From Streptomyces malachitofuscus (GTDB lineage: Bacteria; Actinomycetota; Actinomycetes; Streptomycetales; Streptomycetaceae), in contig NZ_BMUF01000018.1 in NCBI RefSeq assembly GCF_014650055.1, positions 1 to 64,000 on the forward strand: DNA of 64,000 nt. Direction: 5' to 3'. How positions within the stretch are numbered: the stretch's first letter is position 1; each line of letters begins with the position of its first letter. This document shows positions 43,230 through 51,188 of this stretch, piece after piece. The notes under the pieces were generated by a model. It was not told where the DNA came from and searched no databases. It saw only the letters and a list, made by a program, of their open reading frames with translations. The position numbers were made by a program, and so were the translations under genes.

Positions 43230-43829
43230 ATGTCCGCAACGCCGTCCCGGGACGGGGCGCTCACCGGCCGCCGCATCGCGGTGCTCGCCGAGAGCGACTT
43301 CTACGAGCCCGAGATCGCCTACTACCAGCGCCGGTTCGCCGAGGAGGGCGCCGAGGTCGACTTCCTGACCCGGTTGTGGGGCAACAAGGCGATCACCTTC
43401 ACCGGTCACGAGTACCGGGCGCCGCTGACCGTCACCGGCAGCCTGGAGGACCTCGACGACCGCCGGCTGCGCGCCTACGACGCGCTGATCGTGCCGTCCG
43501 GCATGGTCGCCGACCGGCTGCGCTACACGGAGGACATCGAGCGGCTGGCGCCCGCTACCGATCTGCTGCGGCGGGCGTTCGCCCGCTCCGGGATCGTCAA
43601 GGGGATCATCTGCCACGGCATGTGGCTGGCCTCGTCGATCCCGTACGTGGTCCGCGGCCGGAAGATCGTCTGCCACAACAACCTCATCGGCGACGTGCGC
43701 AACATGGGCGCCACCTACGTCGACCAGGACGTCGTCGTCGACGGTGACCTGGTGACCGCGCGCACCGGCGACCACTGCCATCTGTTCGCCAGGACCATCA
43801 TCGACGAGCTCGTGCTGCGAGGTGCGTGA
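43230..43829 (+). CDS. DJ-1/PfpI-family protein
   Basis: Protein of 199 aa of the PfpI protease/glyoxalase-like size. The N-terminus is RIAVLAESDFYEPEIAYY with the conserved Glu, and the nucleophile elbow GIICHGMWLASS has the cysteine near residue 130, next to a histidine. It starts 3 bp after the ThDP-enzyme stop and ends 3 bp before the epimerase start, so it is firmly in the operon. A role in carbonyl or reactive-aldehyde handling is inferred. Confidence 0.9.
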   Translation: MSATPSRDGALTGRRIAVLAESDFYEPEIAYYQRRFAEEGAEVDFLTRLWGNKAITFTGHEYRAPLTVTGSLEDLDDRRLRAYDALIVPSGMVADRLRYTEDIERLAPATDLLRRAFARSGIVKGIICHGMWLASSIPYVVRGRKIVCHNNLIGDVRNMGATYVDQDVVVDGDLVTARTGDHCHLFARTIIDELVLRGA

Positions 43830-43832
43830 GAC

Positions 43833-45680
43833 ATGACCGGAAACACCGGCACCCCCGCCTTCACCTTCTCCGACACCGTCGCCGGCCGGGTCACCGGCTT
43901 CGACGCGGCCGCCCGCGAGGTCACCGTCGCCACCGCCGACGGCGGCGCCGTCACGATCGCCCTGGACGGCGGCCCCAGCGCGGAGCTGCTGCGCAACCTG
44001 GGCGAGCCCTACCAGGACGCCTCGGGACACATCGACGACCTGCTGACCGAGGGCCGTTTCCTGCTCGCGTACGGCGTCTTCTACCCCCACGGCGACGGCC
44101 TGCGGTTCGAGGCCAAGCGGCTGATCTTCACGGGGCGGGACGCCGACGACCACCGCTTCGAGGAGAGCGGCTGGTGGATCCGGCAGATCCGGGAGATCGC
44201 CGCGTTCTACCGGCGGGCCCAGTTCGGCGAGGGCCCCGTCGACTTCACCGGCTACCGCACCGAGATACGGCTCAGCGGCGACAAGACCGCGAGCCATGTG
44301 CAGGAGACCGACACCATCTCCCGGCTGGTGTACGGCATGGCCTCGGCGTTCCTGCTCACCGGTGAGGACGAGTACCTGGAGGTCGCCGAGCGCGGCACCG
44401 AGTACCTGCGCGAGCACATGCGCTTCGTCGACACCGACGAGAACGTCGTGTACTGGTACCACGGGCTGAAGGTCGACGGCGAGACCGAGACCAAGCTGTT
44501 CACCTCGGAGTTCTCCGACGACTACGACGCCCTGCCGGCGTACGAGCAGATCTACGCGCTGGCCGGCCCGGTGCAGACGTACCGGATCACCGGCGACCCG
44601 CGGATCAAGGCGGACGCGGACGCCACCATCCGGCTGTTCGACCGCTTCTACCTCGACCCGGAGCACGGCGGCTACTTCTCGCACATCGACCCGATCCTGC
44701 TCAGCCCCGAGCACGAGTCGCTGGGCCCCAACCGGTCCCGCAAGAACTGGAACTCGGTCGGCGACCACGCCCCGGCGTATCTGATCAACCTGTATCTGGC
44801 GACCGGCGAGAAGTCCTACGCCGACATGCTGGAGTACACCTTCGACACCATCGTCGAGCGCTTCCCGGACCCCGGGAGCAGCCCGTTCGTCCAGGAGCGC
44901 TTCCACAAGGACTGGTCGCCCGACACCACGCACGGCTGGCAGCAGAACCGGGCGGTCGTCGGCCACAACCTGAAGATCGCCTGGAATCTGATGCGGATGC
45001 ACTCGCTGCGTCCCAAGGACCGCTATCTGGAGCTGGCCACCGGCATCGGCGAGACCATGCCCGCGGTGGGCAGCGACCGCCGCCGGGGCGGCTGGTACGA
45101 CGTGGTCGAGCGGCTGAAGGCGGACGGGGAGGACGTCTTCCGCTTCACCTGGCACGACCGCAAGGCGTGGTGGCAGCAGGAGCAGGCGATCCTGGCCTAT
45201 CTGATCCTGCACGGCCTCACCCGCCGCGAGGACTTCCGCACCGAGGCGCGGGACGCCGAGTCCTTCTACAACGCCTTCTTCCTCGACCACGACGAGGGCG
45301 CCGTCTACTTCAACACCCTCGCCAACGGGCTGCCGTACCTGCTGGGCGTGGAGCGGCTCAAGGGCAGCCACTCGATGTCGATGTACCACTCGGCCGAGCT
45401 GTGCTACCTCGCCGCCGTCTACAACAACCTGCTGGTCAACCGCCGGCCGATGGACTTCTGGTTCAAGCCCGACCCGGCCGTGCTGCCCGACCGTGTGCTG
45501 CGGGTCGCGCCCGATCTGCTGCCGGCCGGCTCGGTCCGCGTGCACAGCGTGGAGATCGACGGCGAGCCGCACACCGACTTCCAAGCCGAGGCCCTGACCG
45601 TGCGCCTGCCCGAGACCTCGGGCCGGGTCAAGGTCAAGGTGCGCCTGGTACCCGACTCCCGCCCGGAGGTGACGGGATGA
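43833..45680 (+). CDS. AGE-family (N-acylglucosamine 2-epimerase-like) sugar isomerase
   Basis: Protein of 615 aa. After an N-terminal beta-rich region of about 100 residues it has the alpha/alpha-barrel repeats of the AGE family. HGWQQNRAVVGHNLKIAWNL and AWWQQEQAILAYL carry the expected histidines, and SMSMYHSAELCYLAAVY closes the barrel. A beta-domain tail follows from about 520. It is longer than ordinary AGE enzymes (about 400 aa), so the extra domains are unusual. Position before glgX suggests action on a sugar or sugar chain. Confidence 0.8.
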   Translation: MTGNTGTPAFTFSDTVAGRVTGFDAAAREVTVATADGGAVTIALDGGPSAELLRNLGEPYQDASGHIDDLLTEGRFLLAYGVFYPHGDGLRFEAKRLIFTGRDADDHRFEESGWWIRQIREIAAFYRRAQFGEGPVDFTGYRTEIRLSGDKTASHVQETDTISRLVYGMASAFLLTGEDEYLEVAERGTEYLREHMRFVDTDENVVYWYHGLKVDGETETKLFTSEFSDDYDALPAYEQIYALAGPVQTYRITGDPRIKADADATIRLFDRFYLDPEHGGYFSHIDPILLSPEHESLGPNRSRKNWNSVGDHAPAYLINLYLATGEKSYADMLEYTFDTIVERFPDPGSSPFVQERFHKDWSPDTTHGWQQNRAVVGHNLKIAWNLMRMHSLRPKDRYLELATGIGETMPAVGSDRRRGGWYDVVERLKADGEDVFRFTWHDRKAWWQQEQAILAYLILHGLTRREDFRTEARDAESFYNAFFLDHDEGAVYFNTLANGLPYLLGVERLKGSHSMSMYHSAELCYLAAVYNNLLVNRRPMDFWFKPDPAVLPDRVLRVAPDLLPAGSVRVHSVEIDGEPHTDFQAEALTVRLPETSGRVKVKVRLVPDSRPEVTG

Positions 45681-46018
45681 CCGTCAAGCTCACGTCCCGT
45701 ATGGAAGGCGCCGCCTGTGTGGTCGCCCTGGAGGGGGAGGTCAACTCCACCACCTCCGGTGGTCTCCAGGCGCAGCTGCTGCCGTTCATCGGCCAGGAGG
45801 GAAGGGTCCTGATCGATCTGAGCGGCGTCAGCTACATCTCCAGCGCCGGTCTGCGCACCCTGCTCATCGTGCACCGCCGGGCCCAGCAGGTGCGGGCCCG
45901 GGTGACCCTGGTCGGCCTGTCCGAGGAGGTGCGGTTCGTGATGTCGGCGACCGGCTTCCTGGACTTCTTCGAGGTCACCGACGACCTCGACGACGCGCTG
46001 GAACGTGCGGGCCGATGA
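45677..46018 (+). CDS. STAS-domain anti-sigma factor antagonist
   Basis: Single STAS domain of 113 aa. The phosphoacceptor serine is in VSYISSAGLRTLL, as in RsbV/SpoIIAA. When dephosphorylated it would bind an RsbW-like kinase and free its sigma factor. ATGA overlaps join it to the epimerase upstream and glgX downstream, so a regulator is translated between metabolic enzymes. Confidence 0.9.
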   Translation: MTVKLTSRMEGAACVVALEGEVNSTTSGGLQAQLLPFIGQEGRVLIDLSGVSYISSAGLRTLLIVHRRAQQVRARVTLVGLSEEVRFVMSATGFLDFFEVTDDLDDALERAGR

Positions 46019-48159
46019 CCGTCGAGGACCTGCGGGAGCGCGTCGACGGCTATCCGACGCGCCGGATCAACGGTTACCGGGTGCGCGCGGGACGGCCCTT
46101 CCCGTACGGCGCGCACCAGGTGCCCGGCGGGATCACCTTCTCCGTGTACTCCGACCGCGCCACCTCGATGAGCCTGGTGCTCTTCGAGCGGGGCGCGAAA
46201 CGGCCCGCCGCGGAGCTGCCGTTCCCTCCCGAGTTCCGGGTGGGCAGCGTGTACGCGATGACGGTGTTCGGCCTGGACGCCGAGAACCTGGAGTACGGCT
46301 TCCGGGCCGAGGGCCCCTTCGACCCGGGGGCCGGCGACCGGTTCGACGGGACCAAGGTGCTCAGCGACCCGTACGCCCGGCTGGTGTCGGGCCGTGACGT
46401 GTGGGGTGCGGAGCCCGACTGGGACGACGTCTACCCCTATCGGGCGCGGATCCCCGACGACGACTTCGACTGGGGCGACGACACCCCGCCGGGCATCCCC
46501 ACCGAGGACCTGGTCATCTACGAGACCCATGTGCGCGGCTTCACCCGGCACCCCTCCTCGGGGGTGTCGGCGCCGGGCACGTACGCGGGGCTGCGGGAGA
46601 AGATCCCGTATCTGCGGGAGCTCGGTGTCAACTGCGTCGAGCTGCTGCCGGTGTTCGAGTTCGACGAGCTGGACAACCCGCGCACCGATCCGCGCACCGG
46701 GGAGCGGCTGTACAACTACTGGGGGTACAACACCGTCTCCTTCTTCGCTCCGAAGGCCGGCTACGCCGCCACGGGCCGTTTCGGAATGCAGGCCGACGAG
46801 TTCAAGTCGCTGGTGAAGGAGCTGCACCGGGCGGGCATCGAGGTCGTCCTCGACGTGGTGTTCAACCACACCGCCGAGGGCAACGAGCAGGGGCCGACGA
46901 TCTCGTTCCGCGGCCTGGACAACGCGACGTACTACATGCTCACGCCGCGCGGGGAGTACTACAACTTCAGCGGCACCGGGAACACGGTGAACTGCAACCA
47001 CCCGGTGGTACGCGACTTCGTGCTGTCCTGTCTGCGGTACTGGGTCGCCGAGTACCACGTCGACGGGTTCCGCTTCGACCTCGCGGCGATCCTCGACCGG
47101 GCGCCGGACGGCACCCCGCTGCCCAACCCGCCGCTGCTGGAGCAGCTCGCCCACGACCCGGTGCTGCGGCACACCAAGCTGATCGCCGAGGCCTGGGACG
47201 CGGCCGGCCTGTACCAGGTGGGCCACTTCCCCAACTACGGCCGCTGGTCCGAGTGGAACGGCAAGTTCCGTGACACGGTGCGGCGGTTCGTCAAGGGCGA
47301 CGCCGGTCTCGTCGGCGAGCTGGCGACCCGGATGGCGGGCTCCCCCGACCTGTACCAGGGCCGCACCTCCGCCGCGTCCGTCAACTTCGTCACCGCGCAC
47401 GACGGCTTCACCCTCAACGACCTGGTCTCCTACAACGACAAGCACAACGAGGCCAACGGCGAGGGCGGCGCCGACGGCGCCAACGACAACCACAGCTGGA
47501 ACTGCGGCGAGGAGGGCCCGAGCGCCGACCCCCACATCCGCGCCCTGCGGCTGCGGCAGATGAAGAACATGCTGCTGATCCTGCTCACCAGCCAGGGCGT
47601 GCCCATGCTGCTGGCCGGCGACGAGGTCGGCCGCACCCAGCTCGGCAACAACAACACCTACTGCCAGGACAACGACCTGTCCTGGTTCGACTGGGGTCTC
47701 GCCGAGGGACCGACGGCCAACACCGAACTGCTGGAGTTCACCAAGGCGTTGATCGCCTTCCGGCACGCCCACCCGGTGCTGCGCAGCGCCGGCCACCCCA
47801 CCGGCTCGGACCGGGTGGGCAGCGGCCGCCCCGACATCAGCTGGCACGGCGTGCGCGCCGAGGCTCCCGACTGGTCGAGCCACTGCCGGGTGCTGGCGCT
47901 GATGCGCTGCGGCCGGCACGCCAAGGACGGCACCGAGCCCGACGACAACATCTACCTCGCGGTCAACGCCCACTGGGAGGCGCACGACCTGGAGCTGCCC
48001 CGGCTGTCCGAGGGCGAGTCCTGGCACCTGTTCGCGGACACCTCCCTGGCCGCCGCCCACCCGGTCGGCGCCGAACCGGCGCTGGAGCACCCGGGGCGCT
48101 ACCACCTGGGCCCGCACTCCGCGGTGATCCTCGTGGGGCGCCACGCCGGCCCCCGCTGA
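46015..48159 (+). CDS. glgX: glycogen debranching enzyme GlgX
   Basis: GH13 isoamylase-type debranching enzyme of 714 aa with an N-terminal CBM48 domain. Catalytic residues are in GFRFDLAAIL (nucleophile Asp) and LIAEAWDAAG (acid Glu). The GlgX-specific block NFVTAHDGFTLNDLVSYN with HNEANGEGG follows. It hydrolyses alpha-1,6 branches of glycogen or limit dextrin. It overlaps the STAS gene by 4 bp, so debranching is produced together with the regulatory switch. Confidence 0.95.
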   Translation: MTVEDLRERVDGYPTRRINGYRVRAGRPFPYGAHQVPGGITFSVYSDRATSMSLVLFERGAKRPAAELPFPPEFRVGSVYAMTVFGLDAENLEYGFRAEGPFDPGAGDRFDGTKVLSDPYARLVSGRDVWGAEPDWDDVYPYRARIPDDDFDWGDDTPPGIPTEDLVIYETHVRGFTRHPSSGVSAPGTYAGLREKIPYLRELGVNCVELLPVFEFDELDNPRTDPRTGERLYNYWGYNTVSFFAPKAGYAATGRFGMQADEFKSLVKELHRAGIEVVLDVVFNHTAEGNEQGPTISFRGLDNATYYMLTPRGEYYNFSGTGNTVNCNHPVVRDFVLSCLRYWVAEYHVDGFRFDLAAILDRAPDGTPLPNPPLLEQLAHDPVLRHTKLIAEAWDAAGLYQVGHFPNYGRWSEWNGKFRDTVRRFVKGDAGLVGELATRMAGSPDLYQGRTSAASVNFVTAHDGFTLNDLVSYNDKHNEANGEGGADGANDNHSWNCGEEGPSADPHIRALRLRQMKNMLLILLTSQGVPMLLAGDEVGRTQLGNNNTYCQDNDLSWFDWGLAEGPTANTELLEFTKALIAFRHAHPVLRSAGHPTGSDRVGSGRPDISWHGVRAEAPDWSSHCRVLALMRCGRHAKDGTEPDDNIYLAVNAHWEAHDLELPRLSEGESWHLFADTSLAAAHPVGAEPALEHPGRYHLGPHSAVILVGRHAGPR

Positions 48160-48191
48160 ACCCCGACGACGACCACAGAAGGAGCCCCGCC

Positions 48192-48503
48192 ATGTCTTTC
48201 GACGTCAGGCTGAGGGTCGACGAACGCACCGCCGTCATCGACCTGTCCGGCGAACTCGACGCCGCGACCGCCCCCCGGTTCCACGACACCATCGACCAGG
48301 CGGCCACCGCGGGCGCGATCGAGCTGGTGATCCACGCCAAGCAGCTCTCCTACCTGTCCAGCGCCGGGCTGCGCTCGCTGGTCTTCGCCCGCCAGAAGAT
48401 GGGCGACGAGGTGCGCATCGCCGTCGTCGGCGCCCCCGAACCGGTGGCCAGGACCATACGGCTGGCCGGCTTCGACCACAGCATCCACCTCGTCGACGCG
48501 TGA
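48192..48503 (+). CDS. STAS-domain anti-sigma factor antagonist
   Basis: Second single-domain STAS protein, 103 aa, with the phosphoacceptor serine in LSYLSSAGLRSLVF and the usual AVIDLSGELDAATAPR strand at the start. AAGGAG precedes the ATG. It directly precedes the kinase and phosphatase genes, so these three form a standard partner-switching module. Confidence 0.92.
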   Translation: MSFDVRLRVDERTAVIDLSGELDAATAPRFHDTIDQAATAGAIELVIHAKQLSYLSSAGLRSLVFARQKMGDEVRIAVVGAPEPVARTIRLAGFDHSIHLVDA

Positions 48504-48518
48504 GGGGGCGGCACCGTC

Positions 48519-49064
48519 ATGGCGATCGACTACGGGCCGGCCTCCACCGGGGTCGCGCGCGGCGCGCCGCCTCCCGGCGGGTTCGGCGTCGCCGCCGGCC
48601 CCGGGGCGGCCGTGATCAGGGTTCCGGCGGCGCTGGGCGAACTGGACCGGGTGGCGGCGTTCGTCCTCGACCTCGGGGAACGCGCCGCGCTGCCCCACGA
48701 CGCCCTCTACCGGCTGCGGCTGGCCGCGGACGAGCTGGCGACCAACATCGTCATGCACGGCTACCGGGGAGCCTCCGGCGAGATCACGGTGGACGGCGGC
48801 ATCGACCCCGACCAGGTGTGGATCCGCTTCCAGGACGACGCGCCGGCCTTCGACCCCCGGCAGGGCATGCGACCGCCCGCGCTGGACCGGCCGCTCGCCG
48901 AGCGGCGGATCGGCGGCCTCGGCGTCTATCTCGCGTTCACCGCGGTGGACGTCTTCGCGTACGACCTGGTCGCGGGCCGCAACGTGAGCACCCTCGTGAT
49001 GCTGCGCCGTGCCGAGCCACGCCCACCGGGCGGCACCGACGCGGACCACGGGCCGATTGAGTAG
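48519..49064 (+). CDS. RsbW-like anti-sigma factor / serine kinase
   Basis: GHKL-type ATPase of 181 aa. The N-box is DELATNIVMHGY, the G1 region FQDDAPAFDP and the glycine loop GGLGVYLAF. Such kinases phosphorylate STAS antagonists and may hold a sigma factor. A Gly/Pro-rich lead of about 30 residues precedes the domain. It lies between a STAS gene and the SpoIIE-type phosphatase. No cognate sigma factor is encoded next to it. Confidence 0.9.
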   Translation: MAIDYGPASTGVARGAPPPGGFGVAAGPGAAVIRVPAALGELDRVAAFVLDLGERAALPHDALYRLRLAADELATNIVMHGYRGASGEITVDGGIDPDQVWIRFQDDAPAFDPRQGMRPPALDRPLAERRIGGLGVYLAFTAVDVFAYDLVAGRNVSTLVMLRRAEPRPPGGTDADHGPIE

Positions 49065-49075
49065 ACGAGGCGGAG

Positions 49076-50323
49076 ATGGCGCAGACGAAGGTGCTGGTTC
49101 TGGACGAGCATCACCGGGTGCCTCCACAACTGCGCGGCGCCCTGGAGCACGTGGGCGCCGAGGTGCACGTACGCAGCCCCGGCGAGGTGCTCACCGCACC
49201 GGCGCGGCTGCCCGAGGTGACGGTGCTGCTGGCGTCCGCGGGGCTGGCCCCGCACACCGTGCGGGCGGTGGCCCGCAGGCTCGACGACGAGGGGCAGCAG
49301 CCCTCCGTGGTGGCGTTCGCGGAGCACGACCTGCACCTGCTCGACCAGCATGTGCTCGCGGGCTCCGACTACCTCGCCCCGCCCTTCCACCCCGACCTGG
49401 TGCGGGCGCGGCTGCGGGACTGCCACGAGCGGGCCGAGTTCAGCCGGACGATGGAGGACGTCGCGGCGCACGCGGAACTGCTCAGCTACGAGCGGGAGCT
49501 GGAGATCGGCCGGGAGATCCAGCTCGGCTTCCTGCCCGACGCGCTGCCCAGCCCGAAGGACTGGGAGATCCATGTGCGGTTCCGGCCGGCGCGGACCGTC
49601 GCCGGTGACTTCTACGACGTGTTCGAGATCGTCAACCGGCGCCGGCTCGCCCTGGTCGTGGCGGACGTCTGCGACAAGGGCGTGGGCGCCGCGCTGTTCA
49701 TGGCGCTGATCCGTTCGCTGCTGCGGCACACCGCGGAGCAGAGCGGGCTGCAGAGCCTGATCGCCGCCGAGCTGATGGGCGAGGAGGCCGGCTGGGCGGA
49801 GCACAGCCGCGCCATCCCCGTGGTGGGGGCGACCCCGCTGCTGAACGCGGTCGCGGGCACCAACAACTACCTGACCCGCAACCACATCCGACAGGGCTAC
49901 TTCGCCACCATGTTCTTCGCCGTCCTGGACCCGGCGACCGGCAACCTCGTCTACATCAACGGCGGTCACAACCCGCCGGTGCTGCTCAGCGCGAGCGGCG
50001 CGGACCCGGTGCTGCTGGCGCCCACCGGGCCCGCCGTCGGGGTGATCCCGGACGTCGACTTCGCCCTCGGCTACGCCCGGATCGACCCCGGCGACACGCT
50101 CTTCATCTACACCGACGGGGTCACGGAGGCCCGCGCGCCCGGCGGTGAGTTCTTCGGCGAGGAGGAGATGGTCCGGCAGCTGAGCGAGGCCGCGGTACGG
50201 GGCGAGGAACTCCTCGATCACATGGACGGCGCGCTCAGCGCGTTCGTGGGACGGGCCGAGCAGTCGGACGACATCACCATGATGGCCGTCCACTGGAACC
50301 CGCCCGGAGCACGTACCGCCTGA
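49076..50323 (+). CDS. SpoIIE-type PP2C phosphatase with degenerate receiver domain
   Basis: Protein of 415 aa. An N-terminal receiver-like domain (1-115) keeps VLVLDEHH but has VTVLLASAG where the phosphoacceptor Asp belongs and YLAPPF in place of YLTKPF, so it is a pseudo-receiver. A coiled linker leads to the PP2C domain (about 150-405) with metal-binding aspartates in AGDFYDVFE, VADVCDKG and SDDITMM. It would dephosphorylate the STAS antagonists to switch the partner on. Confidence 0.92.
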   Translation: MAQTKVLVLDEHHRVPPQLRGALEHVGAEVHVRSPGEVLTAPARLPEVTVLLASAGLAPHTVRAVARRLDDEGQQPSVVAFAEHDLHLLDQHVLAGSDYLAPPFHPDLVRARLRDCHERAEFSRTMEDVAAHAELLSYERELEIGREIQLGFLPDALPSPKDWEIHVRFRPARTVAGDFYDVFEIVNRRRLALVVADVCDKGVGAALFMALIRSLLRHTAEQSGLQSLIAAELMGEEAGWAEHSRAIPVVGATPLLNAVAGTNNYLTRNHIRQGYFATMFFAVLDPATGNLVYINGGHNPPVLLSASGADPVLLAPTGPAVGVIPDVDFALGYARIDPGDTLFIYTDGVTEARAPGGEFFGEEEMVRQLSEAAVRGEELLDHMDGALSAFVGRAEQSDDITMMAVHWNPPGARTA

Positions 50324-50371
50324 CCAGCCGCCGCGCCGGCGGATCCGACCATCAGCAACCGGGTGGAGACC

Positions 50372-51139
50372 ATGTCGCAGATCATCACCGTGCACTCCTA
50401 TCGGGGAGGCACCGGCAAGTCGAGCACGGCCGCCAATCTCGGGCTGCTGCTGGCGGCCTCGGGTCACCGGGTGGCGCTGGTGGACACCGACATCCACACG
50501 CCGGCCCTGGACGTGATGCTGGGCGGTGCGGGCACGCAGGTGCGCCGTTCGCTGAGCGACTACCTGATCGGCCGCTGCGAGATCGAGGACGCGGTGTACC
50601 CGGCGGACACGGACGCCGGACACGACGGCTTCTTCCTGGTGCCGGCCCGCAGCAGGTCCGCGGCGGCGGCGGAGATCCTGGGCCGCGGGTACGACGTGGG
50701 GCTGCTGCGGGAGGGCTTCGACCGGCTCATCGACTCCCTCGCCCTGGACGTGCTGCTGCTGGACACCCACGCCGGGTTCAACAACGAGACGGTGACGGCG
50801 ATCGCCGGCTCCGACGCCCTGGTGGTGGTGACCCGCGCCGACCGCCTGGACCTGGCCGGCGCCCGGGAGACGGTGTCGCTGGCGGGCCGGCTGGGCGGCG
50901 CCCGGCTCACCGTGGCCGTGAACATGGCGCCCGGCGGGGCGGTCCACAACCGGCTGCACAGCGAGGTGGAGGAGGCCTACGCCACGAAGGTGTCGGCCGT
51001 CCTGCCGTACACCCCGGAGATGGTCTCGCTCGCCGGGGAGCGGCTGTTCAGCACCGCCTACCCGCACCACCCGCTGGTGGCGGGCTACCGCCGGATCATC
51101 TCCGACGTCAGCAACGGCACCACCGCGATCCGCCGTTGA
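50372..51139 (+). CDS. MinD/ParA/CpaE-like P-loop ATPase
   Basis: ATPase of 255 aa. The deviant Walker A is YRGGTGKSSTAANLG (Arg where KGG is usual), the A' strand is VALVDTDIHTPAL, and Walker B is VLLLDTHAGFNN. These proteins organise or localise cargo through ATP-driven dimerisation. I chose the ATG at 50372, with GGAG 5 nt upstream, over a GTG nine bases earlier. Its position between the phosphatase and glgE suggests it acts with the partner-switch or the glucan enzymes, but this is inferred. Confidence 0.88.
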   Translation: MSQIITVHSYRGGTGKSSTAANLGLLLAASGHRVALVDTDIHTPALDVMLGGAGTQVRRSLSDYLIGRCEIEDAVYPADTDAGHDGFFLVPARSRSAAAAEILGRGYDVGLLREGFDRLIDSLALDVLLLDTHAGFNNETVTAIAGSDALVVVTRADRLDLAGARETVSLAGRLGGARLTVAVNMAPGGAVHNRLHSEVEEAYATKVSAVLPYTPEMVSLAGERLFSTAYPHHPLVAGYRRIISDVSNGTTAIRR

Positions 51140-51188
51140 CCCCCCACTGCAAGCGAAGCGACGACCGCACCCGGGTGCGAGGAGGCAC

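Noticed and set aside
41865-45584. A 1239-codon open frame on the minus strand across the ThDP enzyme, DJ-1 and epimerase genes
   Set aside because: It is a GC-bias shadow: the + strand frames carry clear catalytic motifs, and the antisense product is low-complexity (Val/Gly/Gln/His-rich) with no domain.
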